Source: Caribbeanibacter sp964518305 (GTDB taxonomy: Bacteria > Gemmatimonadota > Gemmatimonadetes > Palauibacterales > Palauibacteraceae). Taken from it: DNA of 64,000 bases. The stretch lies in NCBI GenBank assembly GCA_964518305.1, contig CAZFDK010000007.1, forward strand, positions 25,312 to 89,311, read 5' to 3'. The notes beneath the pieces were generated by a model. That model did no database searches. It saw nothing but the letters and a program-made list of their open reading frames with translations, and had not been told where the DNA came from. The number at the start of each line of letters is the position of its first letter. Positions within the stretch are counted from its first letter, which is position 1. The translations under genes were made by a program, and so were the position numbers. Of this stretch, positions 23,718 to 32,920 are shown in pieces.

Positions 23718-24037
23718 CCGTGGTCCACTGGCTGGTGCCGATCTGCGCGTTCCTCGTGGCCGCTCCCATGTACTACGGGGGCATGGCGATCCGCATCGAG
23801 GGCGGAGGAGGGGGGCGGCAGACCGCGGGACTGCTGGTCAGCTTCGGAATTTACCTGGCCGCCGCGGTCTTCCTCGAGGGCCTCCTGGAGGGAATCATGG
23901 CCGCCTTCTTCGCCGTGACCGTCTCCACGGTCGTGGCCCTGCTCCTGGTGCCGGTGATCTCCCGCGTCGGCTTTCGCGTCTTCGGCGTGAAGATCGTGCG
24001 CCCGCCGACGGAGGAACGGGAGGCACACGCCCACTGA
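23714..24037 (+). CDS. small membrane protein, 107 aa
   Basis: Three hydrophobic segments and a basic C-terminus ending in EREAHAH. ATG 23714 overlaps the previous stop (ATGA), so it is the last gene of the respiratory block. No family recognised. Twenty-seven bases separate it from the convergent 111-aa gene. Confidence 0.65.
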   Translation: MTVVHWLVPICAFLVAAPMYYGGMAIRIEGGGGGRQTAGLLVSFGIYLAAAVFLEGLLEGIMAAFFAVTVSTVVALLLVPVISRVGFRVFGVKIVRPPTEEREAHAH

Positions 24038-24064
24038 CGGCGCCGGGCGGCGGCGGCTCCGACT

Positions 24065-24400
24065 TCAGGCAGCCGCCCGCTCCAGGAGCTCGGGGAGTCC
24101 ATCGCGGACGTCCCCCTGCCGGTCCCACTCGTCCAGGTAGGGATTGGCGTCGCGCCGCTGCAGGTACTCGTTGAGCAGTCCCCGCAGATGGGAATCCGCT
24201 GGCCACGGGCGGTCCCCCTCCAGGATCGCGATCAGCTCGTCGATCGTATAGTGGCCCTCCACCTGCGGAGCTACCGGGTCCAGGGCCCAGAAGTACTCGG
24301 CCACGATCTCGAGCTCCGCCCCCCGGACCGCGGGGAGCAGCTCGTCCCGGATCTCAGCACGGGCGTCCATGACGTCCTCGTAGGTGATGCGCTCCGCCAT
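24065..24400 (-). CDS. hypothetical soluble protein, 111 aa
   Basis: An acidic, helical, soluble protein (ITYEDVMDARAEIRDELLP at the N-terminus). No recognised family and no signal peptide. An AGGAG site eight bases before ATG 24400 supports the start. It lies 19 bases after the methyltransferase stop and is the last gene of the leftward operon that begins at 28322. Confidence 0.65.
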   Translation of the reverse strand: MAERITYEDVMDARAEIRDELLPAVRGAELEIVAEYFWALDPVAPQVEGHYTIDELIAILEGDRPWPADSHLRGLLNEYLQRRDANPYLDEWDRQGDVRDGLPELLERAAA

Positions 24401-24419
24401 TCGGATCAGCTCCTTCTGC

Positions 24420-25217
24420 TCATCCCGTCAGCTCGACGTCGTGGTCGGGAGGCTTGACCGCCAGGCGTCCGGTGTAGTCGATGCGGTGGAGGTAGGGGGG
24501 AGGCTCCCGCTCGCCCATGAACTCGTCCACGGCCCGGCGGGCGCCCTTCCAGTGTCCGTAGTCGTCGACGATCAGGATGCCACCGGGGACCAGGCGAGGG
24601 TAGAGGTGCTCCAGCTCGTGCCGGGTGGATTCGTACCAGTCGGTGTCCAGCCGGAGGAGGGCCACCCGCTCGGGCCGCTGGCCGGGCAGGGTCTCCTGGA
24701 CGCGGCCCCGAACGTAGCGCACGAGGTCCGGCGAGTACCCGGTGCTCTCCATGTTGGCGCGCACCTCGTCGAGGGGAGCGTAGCCCCATCGGTTGTGGTC
24801 CTCCTCCTGCCGCCTCCGCCACCGGTGAAGGGGGCGGAGGCCGAAGACGCTCTCGTCCTGCGGTCCGGGCTCCTCCATTCCGGTGAAGGTGTCGTAGAGC
24901 CACAGGTCGCGGCCGGCGTCGCCGTCGCGCTGGAGCTGGAGCGCGGCCAGCATCATGCTCCCGCCACGGAGCACCCCGCACTCCACCACAGCGCCCGGCA
25001 GGCCGCGCCGGGCGATCCACCGTGTGGCCCGATACAAGGCGTACATCCGCTCCACGGAGGTGACGGTGTACGGACGGCATACCTCGTACAGCTCCATGAA
25101 GGCGTCGTCCTCCAGCAGGTCCACATGGCGCCCGGCAGCCTTCCGCATCAGCTTCCGGGGGTGGAGCTCCTCCCGGAGCCGCCGGAGGAGATGCCGGGCC
25201 CAGTGGGCGAGCCTCAC
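24420..25217 (-). CDS. TylF/MycF-type O-methyltransferase
   Basis: A 265-aa SAM-dependent methyltransferase of the TylF family (macrocin O-methyltransferase and homologues, metal-dependent). GAVVECGVLRGGSMMLAAL is the SAM-binding glycine-rich loop; LWLYDTFTGM is the acidic second motif; LDTDWYESTRHELEHLYPRL with the following DDYGHW supplies the metal-binding aspartates. In other genomes such enzymes methylate sugars of antibiotics or cell-surface glycans; the substrate here is unknown. It is 22 bases downstream of the PLP decarboxylase gene in the same direction. Confidence 0.83.
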   Translation of the reverse strand: MRLAHWARHLLRRLREELHPRKLMRKAAGRHVDLLEDDAFMELYEVCRPYTVTSVERMYALYRATRWIARRGLPGAVVECGVLRGGSMMLAALQLQRDGDAGRDLWLYDTFTGMEEPGPQDESVFGLRPLHRWRRRQEEDHNRWGYAPLDEVRANMESTGYSPDLVRYVRGRVQETLPGQRPERVALLRLDTDWYESTRHELEHLYPRLVPGGILIVDDYGHWKGARRAVDEFMGEREPPPYLHRIDYTGRLAVKPPDHDVELTG

Positions 25218-25239
25218 GTCGCCGCGATCCGGGGCGTCC

Positions 25240-26712
25240 TCACGCTGCCGACAGCCCCGTCTCCTCCAGCTCCCGGGCCTTCTCGCTCAGGATCTCGAGA
25301 GCCAGGTCCACGGTGTCGACGTGCGTTCGGAACGCCAGGGCCGCCATGCGAATCACGAAGTGACCGTCCAGTCTCGTGGAGGAGAGGAAGACCCGCCCGT
25401 CCTCGCGGACGGCGTCGACCAGGGCCTCGTTGAAGTCATCGGGGTCGGCACCGGATTCGGGAAGCCAGCGCACGGCTGCCACCGAGAGCTCGGGCTCGGG
25501 GCCCACCTCGAAGCCCCGCTCCCGGCCCCGCTCCCAGAACCGGCGGGCCAGGAGCCGCTTCTCCTCCAGGGCGGCGCGGAACGGCTCCACCCCGTACAGC
25601 AGCAGGGGGAGCCACAGCCGGAGCCCGCGGAAGTGCTTCGTCAGCTCCGGCGAGAGCTCCGCCGGCGACTCGACCCGTCCGGCCTCCGCCTCCAGAACGT
25701 CCTGCATGTAGTCGGCGCGGTAGCGGTGCGCCCGGTGGAGGGCGGACCGGTCCTTCACCAGCACCGCTCCGGTGCCGTAGGGGAGGAAGAGGCCCTTGTG
25801 CGGGTCCAGGACCAGCGAGTCCGACCGGGCCATCCCGGAGAGCAGCTCCCGGCAGGAGTCGCAGAGCGCGAAGAATCCGCCGTACGCGGCGTCCACGTGG
25901 AACCAGAGCCCGCAGCGCTCGGCCACGTCGCCGATCTCCTCCAGCGGGTCCACGGCCCCCACGTCGGTGGTACCGGCGGACCCCACTACCATCCACGGCC
26001 GGAGGCCGGAGCGACGGTCCCGCTCCACGGCCTCCTCCAGGGCGCCGGGGTCCATGCGGTAGCGGTCGTCCACCGGCACGATCCGCTTCACGCTCTCGCC
26101 CAGGCCGGCGATCCGGAGCGCCTTGTCCACGCAGTGGTGGGTCTGCTCGGAGACGTATACCACGACGTCCCGGTAGGACTCCGGGTCCAACTCCCGGTCC
26201 TCCCGGGCCGTGACCACGGCCACCAGGTTCGCGATGCTCCCGCCGGAGGTGAGGTTGCCGCCGGCCCCCTCGGGGTAGCCCACCAGCGCCGCCATCCAGT
26301 CCAGGAGCATGTTCTCCATCTCCACGGCGCCGGGCCCCGTGAACTGGATGCCGGCGTAGCGGTTGGTGACGGCCGCCAGGTAGTCGCCCAGGGCCGACGG
26401 GTAGAGGCCGCCTCCGGGGATGTAGGCCAGGTGTCCGCCGGAGGCGGGATTCAGGCCCGGCGTGTCCACGGCGCGGCGGAGCACGGACAGCAGCTCGTCG
26501 ATCTCGCGCCCCTCCTCCCGGATCCGCGTTTCGCGCAGCTGCTCCACCGCGGATCGATCCGTCTGGAAGGCCTCGAGTTCGTCGAGGTGCCGGAGAAAAT
26601 CCTCGGAGTAGTCGACCACGGCGTCCCGCATCCGGGCCCGCTCGGCGGCGTCGGGCTCGAGCCGCCGGCTCACCTCCTCCAGCTCGCGAATGCGCCGTAT
26701 GCGCTCGGTCAT
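25240..26712 (-). CDS. PLP-dependent group II amino acid decarboxylase
   Basis: A 490-aa enzyme of the glutamate/aromatic amino acid decarboxylase fold. K306 in the LDPHKGLFLPYG motif is the lysine that forms the internal aldimine with PLP. HVDAAYGGF contains the cofactor-contacting Asp, and EQTHHCVDKAL the His that stacks on the ring. GGHLAYIPGGG and TGPGAVEMENMLLDWM are typical of the aromatic decarboxylase/sulfinoalanine branch. The amino acid cannot be named. The gene starts two bases after the stop of the M81 gene, so the two are co-expressed. Confidence 0.87.
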   Translation of the reverse strand: MTERIRRIRELEEVSRRLEPDAAERARMRDAVVDYSEDFLRHLDELEAFQTDRSAVEQLRETRIREEGREIDELLSVLRRAVDTPGLNPASGGHLAYIPGGGLYPSALGDYLAAVTNRYAGIQFTGPGAVEMENMLLDWMAALVGYPEGAGGNLTSGGSIANLVAVVTAREDRELDPESYRDVVVYVSEQTHHCVDKALRIAGLGESVKRIVPVDDRYRMDPGALEEAVERDRRSGLRPWMVVGSAGTTDVGAVDPLEEIGDVAERCGLWFHVDAAYGGFFALCDSCRELLSGMARSDSLVLDPHKGLFLPYGTGAVLVKDRSALHRAHRYRADYMQDVLEAEAGRVESPAELSPELTKHFRGLRLWLPLLLYGVEPFRAALEEKRLLARRFWERGRERGFEVGPEPELSVAAVRWLPESGADPDDFNEALVDAVREDGRVFLSSTRLDGHFVIRMAALAFRTHVDTVDLALEILSEKARELEETGLSAA

Positions 26713-26714
26713 GT

Positions 26715-28322
26715 CTACTGCTGCGCCGCGGTCTCCATGGCGCTCACCCCCGGGTTCATCGACCGGCCGTGCCAGTCCCCCGGCTCACCGAAGGGGTACA
26801 TGCGGTCCAGTGACAGGTGCCGGTAGTCCAGGGCCTCGAGCCGGGTCGTGCCCACGAAGGGGCCGGGGGCGTCGGTGACGATCATGGCCTCCGCGTAGCC
26901 GGTCTCGTCGAAGCCGCGCCGGAAGTGAACGCGGGACTTGAGGACGAAGACGTCGTACCGTTCCGGGTCGATGTCTCCCACCGCCAGGGCCTCGGGCCGG
27001 ATGATCTGCTCGTAGGCGGGCGTGATGAACAGCACGTTGCCGTCGCCGTAGCCCACGGCGGCAACGGTGTCGTAGCCGAAGGCGGGGCCGAGATAGCGGA
27101 GGGTGCCGTCGATCCGCACCGGCTCGCCGGCGCTCTCGCCGGTGAAGCCGCCCACCTCGCGGGAGAAGTCGTCGCCGGCTTCGGCGCCGGCCTCCGCCAG
27201 CGCCAACAGGACGTTCTCGTCGCGGAGGGCACCGTAGATCACGTCCCCCACGCTCCGCTCCTTCAGCTCCCGGAGGATCCAGGTGGCGTCGCCGGGCCGG
27301 TCGCTGTAGTCGGCCAGGACCACCGGCGTCGCGCCGGCCTCGACGGAGTCGGTCGCCATGGAGACGGCTTCCTCGGGCATCGGATAGTTGCCGTGGGCGA
27401 ACTCCTCGCGCACGCGCCAGATGTAGTCGGCCATGTCCGCGGCGATCGTGTCCGCCAGCGCCCGGTCGTCGTCGGTCATCACGTGGACGGTGGTCCCCAC
27501 GTCCGGGACGTCCGACCACGGGTAGCCGTAGAAGACGCTGACGAAGGCGTCGTCCTCACGCGCCTCCCACCGGCGGGCCCGCTCCATGATGTCCATCGAG
27601 GGCGACTGACCGGTCCACTGGAGGACCGTCGCGGTGGCGACCGGTGGCTTGCGGGTGGTCGTGGTGGGCTCGTACTCGCCGGACATCACCAGGCGCAGGA
27701 AGCGGGCGGCCCGCTCGCCCTGGAGGTAGGAGTCATAGTGTGGATACCGCTTGGTGGTGAAGGCGCCGTCCGCCCAGCGGAGGAACTCGCCGTCCTCGTT
27801 CCCGTGCAGGTCGAAGGTCCCCACGATGGGGACGTCCGGTCCCACGGTTCCCCGCACCCGGTGCGCGAGCTCCGCCTCGGGACGCGGGACGTTCCGGACG
27901 GCCATGGCGCCGTGCAGGGCCAGGTAGACGCCGTCCACGGGCATCTCCGCCTCCAGGTCCTTCACGATCATGTCGGCGAAGTGCTCGAAGGCCTTCTCCG
28001 TGTTCCAGCTCCGGGAGGAGCCGCCGAACACCTCGTACGGGGAGCGGAGGCCGACGAGCTGGACGTCTCCGTACTCCCGGGAGCGGTCCACGAAGCCCTC
28101 GATGTAGGAGCCGGCCTCCAGCACCTCCTGGCCCTCGATGGGTGGGCGGTGGCGGGTCCACGCCTCGATGTCCGTGTCGCCGCCGGGGCAGAAGGTGCAC
28201 GTCTCGTGCTGAAGACGCGCGACGGCGACCCGGAACCCGTCCCCGTCCCCGGAGTCCGCGGGCTGGCACGCGGGAAGGAGGAAGAGGGCGAGGAGGGGAA
28301 GGGCGAGGAGGTGCCGCGTCAT
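26715..28322 (-). CDS. M81 family (MlrC-like) metallopeptidase lipoprotein
   Basis: A 535-aa exported protein with lipobox at C19 (LLPACQ). The mature part matches the MlrC/DUF1485 family: RLQHETCTFCPGGD near the N-terminus, YLALHGAMAV, and TFDLHGNEDG, which carry the conserved His and Asp of the presumed zinc site. MlrC of sphingomonads cleaves linear microcystin fragments; the natural substrate of most homologues is unknown. The lipid anchor is unusual since characterised MlrC is soluble. First gene of a four-gene operon, with a LacI-type palindrome 27 bases upstream of the start. Confidence 0.85.
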   Translation of the reverse strand: MTRHLLALPLLALFLLPACQPADSGDGDGFRVAVARLQHETCTFCPGGDTDIEAWTRHRPPIEGQEVLEAGSYIEGFVDRSREYGDVQLVGLRSPYEVFGGSSRSWNTEKAFEHFADMIVKDLEAEMPVDGVYLALHGAMAVRNVPRPEAELAHRVRGTVGPDVPIVGTFDLHGNEDGEFLRWADGAFTTKRYPHYDSYLQGERAARFLRLVMSGEYEPTTTTRKPPVATATVLQWTGQSPSMDIMERARRWEAREDDAFVSVFYGYPWSDVPDVGTTVHVMTDDDRALADTIAADMADYIWRVREEFAHGNYPMPEEAVSMATDSVEAGATPVVLADYSDRPGDATWILRELKERSVGDVIYGALRDENVLLALAEAGAEAGDDFSREVGGFTGESAGEPVRIDGTLRYLGPAFGYDTVAAVGYGDGNVLFITPAYEQIIRPEALAVGDIDPERYDVFVLKSRVHFRRGFDETGYAEAMIVTDAPGPFVGTTRLEALDYRHLSLDRMYPFGEPGDWHGRSMNPGVSAMETAAQQ

Positions 28323-28348
28323 CGTGCTCTCCTGAGCGGAGTGAAGCC

Positions 28349-28360
28349 GAAAGCGCTTTC
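28349..28360. promoter_or_regulatory. LacI-type operator-like palindrome
   Basis: A perfect 12-base palindrome GAAAGCGCTTTC, 27 bases upstream of the M81 gene start. On the minus strand it reads TGAAAGCGCTTTCG, one base from the symmetric LacI/CcpA-type operator with a central CG. It lies in the 186-base divergent region between the M81 operon and the nuclease gene and could control either. No LacI-family gene is in the window. Confidence 0.45.
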
Positions 28361-28508
28361 AGCGGAGGCGAAACTAGGGATCCCCTCCGGCGGGAGCCAG
28401 CGGGAGAGCCGCCCCCCGGCCCGGGTGGGTTCGGCCGTGCGCCTCGAGGCGCTAGGGTAGGGGACCGCGGCCGGAGTACCGCAACCCACGCGGAGGAGCA
28501 CACCGAGG

Positions 28509-29378
28509 ATGCAGCTCGTGGACGCCGGCATGCTGGCCTTCCCCGCCTACCACGCTCTCCAGGGGAAGGTGGACCACCCCCTCACCTACCAGCTGCCGCG
28601 GATGCTCCGGGCCCGGGTGCGAGAGGTCGGGGACACCTACGCCCTTTTCTGGAACGCCGACCGGCTGCGGAAGCGGGAGATGTGGCCGGACTACCGGGAC
28701 CGGCCGGAGATCTGGGACGAGGCGGGCCGGGAGGACTTCGAGGACGCCCTCGAGCTGCTCTCGGCGTTGGGAGCCGTGCAGTTCCGGACGGAGGGGTGGG
28801 AGGCCGACCAGGCCCTGGCCGCCGTGACGCACCGGCTGGAGGGCGAAGAGGAGCTCCTCATCCGTTCCGACGACAAGGACTTCATGCAGCTCCTCTCCGG
28901 GTCGACCCGGATGGAGGGGCGCCGCCGCGGCACGGTGCGCTTCTCCGACGTGCGGGAGATCCTGGGGGTCTCCCCTGCCTACGTGGCCGATTTTTTGGCC
29001 CTGGCCGGCGACGAGGCCGACGGGATTCCTCGCGTCGTGCCTCCGTCGGTGGCCCGGGAGCTGATCGAGAGCCGCGGTCACGTGGACGACTGGATCGACC
29101 GGGACCTGCGGGTGGACCCGGACGTGCGCGAGGCCATCGAGGAGAACCGGGAGCAGCTCCGTCTGAATCTCCGCCTCGTGGATCTCTCCGCGGAGGCCGT
29201 GGGAGAGCCGCCCTCGCCGCTGCGTGAAGGGGGAGGCGACCCGGAGCGCGCGCGGAAGATCGGGGAGGAGCTCGGCCTCGGCTACCTGACCGACGGGGAC
29301 CCGTCGGAGGAGTTCGGGGTTCTGCTGGACTGGGGGAGGAAGACGCGGGAACGCCTGTCCGAGCTCGGACTGTACTGA
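28509..29378 (+). CDS. 5'-3' exonuclease (FEN/PolA N-terminal family)
   Basis: A 289-aa stand-alone homologue of the 5'-nuclease domain of DNA polymerase I. EADQALAAV and SDDKDFMQLL carry the acidic metal ligands, and LALAGDEADGIP is the helix-hairpin-helix DNA-binding region. The N-terminal metal Asp is in LVDAGML. It probably removes RNA primers or flaps, as such proteins do when separate from Pol I. An AGGAG-like site precedes ATG 28509. Confidence 0.83.
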   Translation: MQLVDAGMLAFPAYHALQGKVDHPLTYQLPRMLRARVREVGDTYALFWNADRLRKREMWPDYRDRPEIWDEAGREDFEDALELLSALGAVQFRTEGWEADQALAAVTHRLEGEEELLIRSDDKDFMQLLSGSTRMEGRRRGTVRFSDVREILGVSPAYVADFLALAGDEADGIPRVVPPSVARELIESRGHVDDWIDRDLRVDPDVREAIEENREQLRLNLRLVDLSAEAVGEPPSPLREGGGDPERARKIGEELGLGYLTDGDPSEEFGVLLDWGRKTRERLSELGLY

Positions 29379-29402
29379 CGCGCGAAGCTCTGGTGCCCGG
29401 TG

Positions 29403-29825
29403 ATGGACGCCACATCACACACGATTCAGCTCGAGACCGAGGGGAACTGCGACATCCTCGACCTCACCGACTCTCTGCAGGGCATCGTCGAGGAGAGCGG
29501 CGTGGCCCGCGGCCAGGCCAACGCCATGGTCGTGGGCTCCACGGCGGCCCTCTCCACCGTCGAGTACGAGCCCGGCCTGGTGAACCACGACATCGAGTCG
29601 GCCCTGGAGGACATCGCCCCCGAGGACGGCCACTACGAGCACGAGAAGACCTGGGGCGACGACAACGGGCACAGCCACGTGCGGGCGACCCTGCTGGGAC
29701 CGTCGCTGGCGCTGCCGGTGGTCGACGGCGAGATCCCCTTCGGCACGTGGCAGCAGCCGGTGCTCGTGGACCTGGACACCCGACCCCGGAGCCGGACGGT
29801 GGTCGTGACCGTCGTGGGCGAGTAG
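29403..29825 (+). CDS. YjbQ/UPF0047 family protein
   Basis: A 140-aa protein of the YjbQ family, sometimes annotated as secondary thiamine-phosphate synthase; the physiological role is unclear. The signature HEKTWGDDNGHSHVRATLLG with its conserved histidines is intact, as is the FGTWQQPVLVDLD ending. GTG 29400 directly precedes ATG 29403, which is preferred. It is 24 bases after the exonuclease gene. Confidence 0.9.
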   Translation: MDATSHTIQLETEGNCDILDLTDSLQGIVEESGVARGQANAMVVGSTAALSTVEYEPGLVNHDIESALEDIAPEDGHYEHEKTWGDDNGHSHVRATLLGPSLALPVVDGEIPFGTWQQPVLVDLDTRPRSRTVVVTVVGE

Positions 29826-29902
29826 CCGCTCGTCCGACGCGCCCGGCGCCGGCGCCCCCATCGGTGTCGATGCCGCTTTGTCTCCGATAAATTCTTCCGA
29901 CC

Positions 29903-31285
29903 ATGGATGAACGCAGCCTGCTGGTGCTCGTCGTCGACGACGATCCGACGATCCGCGAGGCGCTCAAGATGCGCGTCTCCGCATGGGGATACGAGTCCTG
30001 TGCCGCGGAGGACATGGAGTCCGCGAAGGAGGTCCTGCACGAGCGCGACCCGGACCTGGTCGTGGCGGACCTGGTCCTCCCGGACGTGGACGACCTGGAG
30101 CTTCTGGAGCACCTGAAGGAGGACGATCCCGACCGGCCCGTGATCCTGGTCACGGCCCACGGCAGCATCGACGTGGCGGTGGAGGCCATGAAGCGGGGCG
30201 CCCGGGACTTCCTCACCAAGCCCGTGGACGCCGACAAGCTGGAGGCCCTGCTGGAGTCGGCGGCCGAGGAGCTGGAGCTCAGGGAGCGCGCCCGGGAGCT
30301 GGAGCAGGAGCTGGACTCCGAGGAGGCAGGGCTCGGCTCCCTGGTGGGGCGCACCGACGCCATGGAGACCGTGTTCCGGGCCGTCCGCCTCCTGGCCGAG
30401 AACGACGCCTCGGCCATCATCACCGGCGAGTCGGGGACCGGCAAGGAGGTCGTGGCGCGAACCATCCACGAGCTGAGCGACCGTTCCGACGGGCCGTTCG
30501 AGGCCGTCAACGCCGCGGCCATCCCCGAGGGGCTCATCGAGAGCGAGCTGTTCGGACACGTGGAGGGGGCGTTCACCGGGGCGAAGCAGTCCCGACCGGG
30601 ATATTTCGAGCGTGCCGACGGCGGGACCCTCCTCCTGGACGAGATCTCCGAGATGCCCACGGAGCTGCAGCCCAAGCTGCTCCGAATCATCGAGGAGGGG
30701 AGCGTCCGGCGCGTGGGCGGCGACGACATGATCCCCTTCGAGGTCCGTGTGCTGGCGGCCACGAACCGGTCTCCGGAGGAGGCCATCGAGGAGGGATTGC
30801 TGCGCGAGGACCTCTTCTACCGACTGAACGTCTTCGAGATACTGGTGCCGCCCCTCAGGAACCGCCGGGACGACATCCCGCTGCTGGCCCACCACTTCGT
30901 CCGCTCGTTCAACGAGAAGCACCAGCTGGAGGTGGAGGGCATCACGGACGAGGCCGAGGAGCTCCTGGAGGCGTACGAGTGGCCGGGGAACGTCCGCGAG
31001 CTCCGGAACGTGGTCGAGCGTGCCGTGATCGTCACCGGGGAAGGGTGGATCGGGCCCGACGACCTGCCTCCGTACCTGGACGGGGGCGACGCCGAGCAGC
31101 CGAAGGTCGTGCTCCCGGTCGGGGTCACGGCCCGGCAGGCCGAGAAGAAGCTCATCCTGAAGACGCTGGACCACGTCGGTCACAACAAGGCCGAGGCCGC
31201 CCGCCAGCTCGACCTGGATCCCAAGACCATCCGCAACAAGCTGAAGCGATGGGAGAGAGAGGAGTCGGACGACGGCAGCTCGTGA
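29903..31285 (+). CDS. sigma-54-dependent response regulator (NtrC family)
   Basis: A 460-aa regulator in three parts. Residues 1-120 are the receiver with acidic pocket D12-D14, phospho-acceptor D56 and a switch lysine in FLTKP. Residues about 140-370 are the AAA+ domain with Walker A GESGTGKE (about 174-181), G222-AFTGA-A227 contacting sigma-54, and Walker B LLLDEI. The C-terminus has a Fis-type helix-turn-helix (GHNKAEAARQLDLDPKTIRN). A GATAAATT element at 29886-29893 sits about 10 bases before the start and could be a -10 box of an almost leaderless transcript. Target genes are unknown. It is followed by its likely kinase. Confidence 0.93.
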   Translation: MDERSLLVLVVDDDPTIREALKMRVSAWGYESCAAEDMESAKEVLHERDPDLVVADLVLPDVDDLELLEHLKEDDPDRPVILVTAHGSIDVAVEAMKRGARDFLTKPVDADKLEALLESAAEELELRERARELEQELDSEEAGLGSLVGRTDAMETVFRAVRLLAENDASAIITGESGTGKEVVARTIHELSDRSDGPFEAVNAAAIPEGLIESELFGHVEGAFTGAKQSRPGYFERADGGTLLLDEISEMPTELQPKLLRIIEEGSVRRVGGDDMIPFEVRVLAATNRSPEEAIEEGLLREDLFYRLNVFEILVPPLRNRRDDIPLLAHHFVRSFNEKHQLEVEGITDEAEELLEAYEWPGNVRELRNVVERAVIVTGEGWIGPDDLPPYLDGGDAEQPKVVLPVGVTARQAEKKLILKTLDHVGHNKAEAARQLDLDPKTIRNKLKRWEREESDDGSS

Positions 31286-31360
31286 CGCCGCTCCCACCGG
31301 CAGTCCGCGGCGGGCCATGATACGCGGGCCCGCGCGGCCGAGCGGCGGGGAGGATCGGCC

Positions 31361-32920
31361 GTGAAGGTCTCGACCAAGCTCGCCGCGGGATACGGCGGTC
31401 TCCTGGTCCTGCTGGGAGGCCTCATCGCCTACCACGTGGTGGCCCTGAACGAGACCGCCGCCACCACGCGCCGACTCACCGGGATCTCGGCCCGTCTGGC
31501 CATCAGCACTACCGATCAGCAGTACTGGCTCGACCAGCTGCAGGAGTACGCCAGCGGGTATCACGTCCTGCCGGCGGACTCCGCCTACCTGGAGGCGTTC
31601 CGCGACGTGAGCAGCCGCTTCGACAGCTCGCTCGCGCGGATTCGCGAGATGGGGCTCACTGACCGCGAGCGGGCGCACATGGTCCGCCTGGAGCGGACCT
31701 GGGAGCGGTTCCGGAAAGCCACGAGCGATCTGGACGCCGCCCTGGCCGCCGAGCCCCCGGACGGCGACCTGAGGGTGCTGGAGAACCGGTTCCGGCAGCT
31801 CCGGAACCGGCGCGAGGCCCTGAGCGAGGCCACCCGCCGGGCCATGCGGGACCACGTGGAGGCGGCCACCAGCGAGGCCGCCACGGCCGAGAGCGTCTCG
31901 TGGGCCGGGCTGGGCGCCGCGGCGCTGCTGGCGGTGGGAGTGTGGGTGTTCATCGTGGGCTCCATCACGCGCTCGCTGAAGCGACTCACCGCCGGTACGC
32001 GCCGGGTGGCGAAGGGCGACTTCCAGTATCGCCTGGAGCCGGAGGGCGAGGACGAGTTCGCGGAACTGTCCCGGGACTTCAACGAGATGAACGAGCGCCT
32101 CGGCGAGCTCGACCAGCTGAAGCGGGATTTCCTGTCCAAGGTGTCGCACGACCTGAAATCCCCGCTGGCGTCCATCCAGGAGGTGCACAACCTCCTGCTC
32201 GAGGGTGTGCCGGGAGAGCTGACCCCGGACCAGCGCCGACTCCTGGAGCTGAACCGGCAGAGCGGGGAACGGCTGTCGGAGATGATCCGAAATCTCCTCG
32301 AGGTGTCCCGCTTCGAGGCCGGGGCTCCGCGGCTGGACGTCGAGGAGGTGGACCTGCGGGAGCTCGCCGTCCGCGCCGCCGACCGCTTCGAGCCGGCGTG
32401 CCGGAAGCAGGGGGTGAGGCTCCGACGGTCCCTTCCGCCGGGACCGGTCACGGTGTCGGCCGATCCGGACCGGGCGCGCGAAATCCTGGACAACCTCCTC
32501 GAGAACGCCCTGAGCTTCTCGCCCGAGGGAGAGTCCGTGGTCATCGAGGTGGCCCGGGCCGAAGCCGGCGCGGAGATCCGGGTGGCGGACCGGGGACCCG
32601 GCGTTCCGGACGACGAGAAGGAAGAGATCTTCGACCGTTTCTTCCAGGGCGAGGACGGCTCGGAGCGTTCCTCCGGAGGCGGCGGTGTGGGCCTCGGCCT
32701 CACCCTCTGCCGGCAGATCGTGGAGGCCCACGGCGGCGAGATCGGCGTCGAGGACCGGGAGGGAGGCGGGAGCCTGTTCCGGGTCCTCCTTCCGGCCGCT
32801 GGCGACCAGAACGGCGCGGGGGGCGGCGAGAGCGGGGACGGCGGTGACGGCCGGGGCGAGCATCTCGGTCACCCGGAGAGCGACTCGGGCCCCGCGGAGG
32901 AGGAAGCCCGTGTCGGCTGA
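31361..32920 (+). CDS. sensor histidine kinase, QseE-like
   Basis: A 519-aa membrane kinase. Two membrane helices (about 5-28 and 183-205) enclose a helical periplasmic sensor of about 155 residues. HAMP follows, then the dimerisation domain with H263 in SHDLKSPL, then the ATPase with N-box (LDNLLENAL), G1 (DRGPGVP) and G2 (GVGLGLTL). The last 35 residues are acidic and Gly-rich. It is 75 bases downstream of the sigma-54 regulator, which is its likely partner, and it overlaps the next lipoprotein gene by 11 bases. Confidence 0.9.
   Translation: MKVSTKLAAGYGGLLVLLGGLIAYHVVALNETAATTRRLTGISARLAISTTDQQYWLDQLQEYASGYHVLPADSAYLEAFRDVSSRFDSSLARIREMGLTDRERAHMVRLERTWERFRKATSDLDAALAAEPPDGDLRVLENRFRQLRNRREALSEATRRAMRDHVEAATSEAATAESVSWAGLGAAALLAVGVWVFIVGSITRSLKRLTAGTRRVAKGDFQYRLEPEGEDEFAELSRDFNEMNERLGELDQLKRDFLSKVSHDLKSPLASIQEVHNLLLEGVPGELTPDQRRLLELNRQSGERLSEMIRNLLEVSRFEAGAPRLDVEEVDLRELAVRAADRFEPACRKQGVRLRRSLPPGPVTVSADPDRAREILDNLLENALSFSPEGESVVIEVARAEAGAEIRVADRGPGVPDDEKEEIFDRFFQGEDGSERSSGGGGVGLGLTLCRQIVEAHGGEIGVEDREGGGSLFRVLLPAAGDQNGAGGGESGDGGDGRGEHLGHPESDSGPAEEEARVG

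Noticed and set aside
24045..24075. GC-rich hairpin between the convergent genes at 24037 and 24065
   Set aside because: Stem lies partly inside a coding region and has no T-tract.
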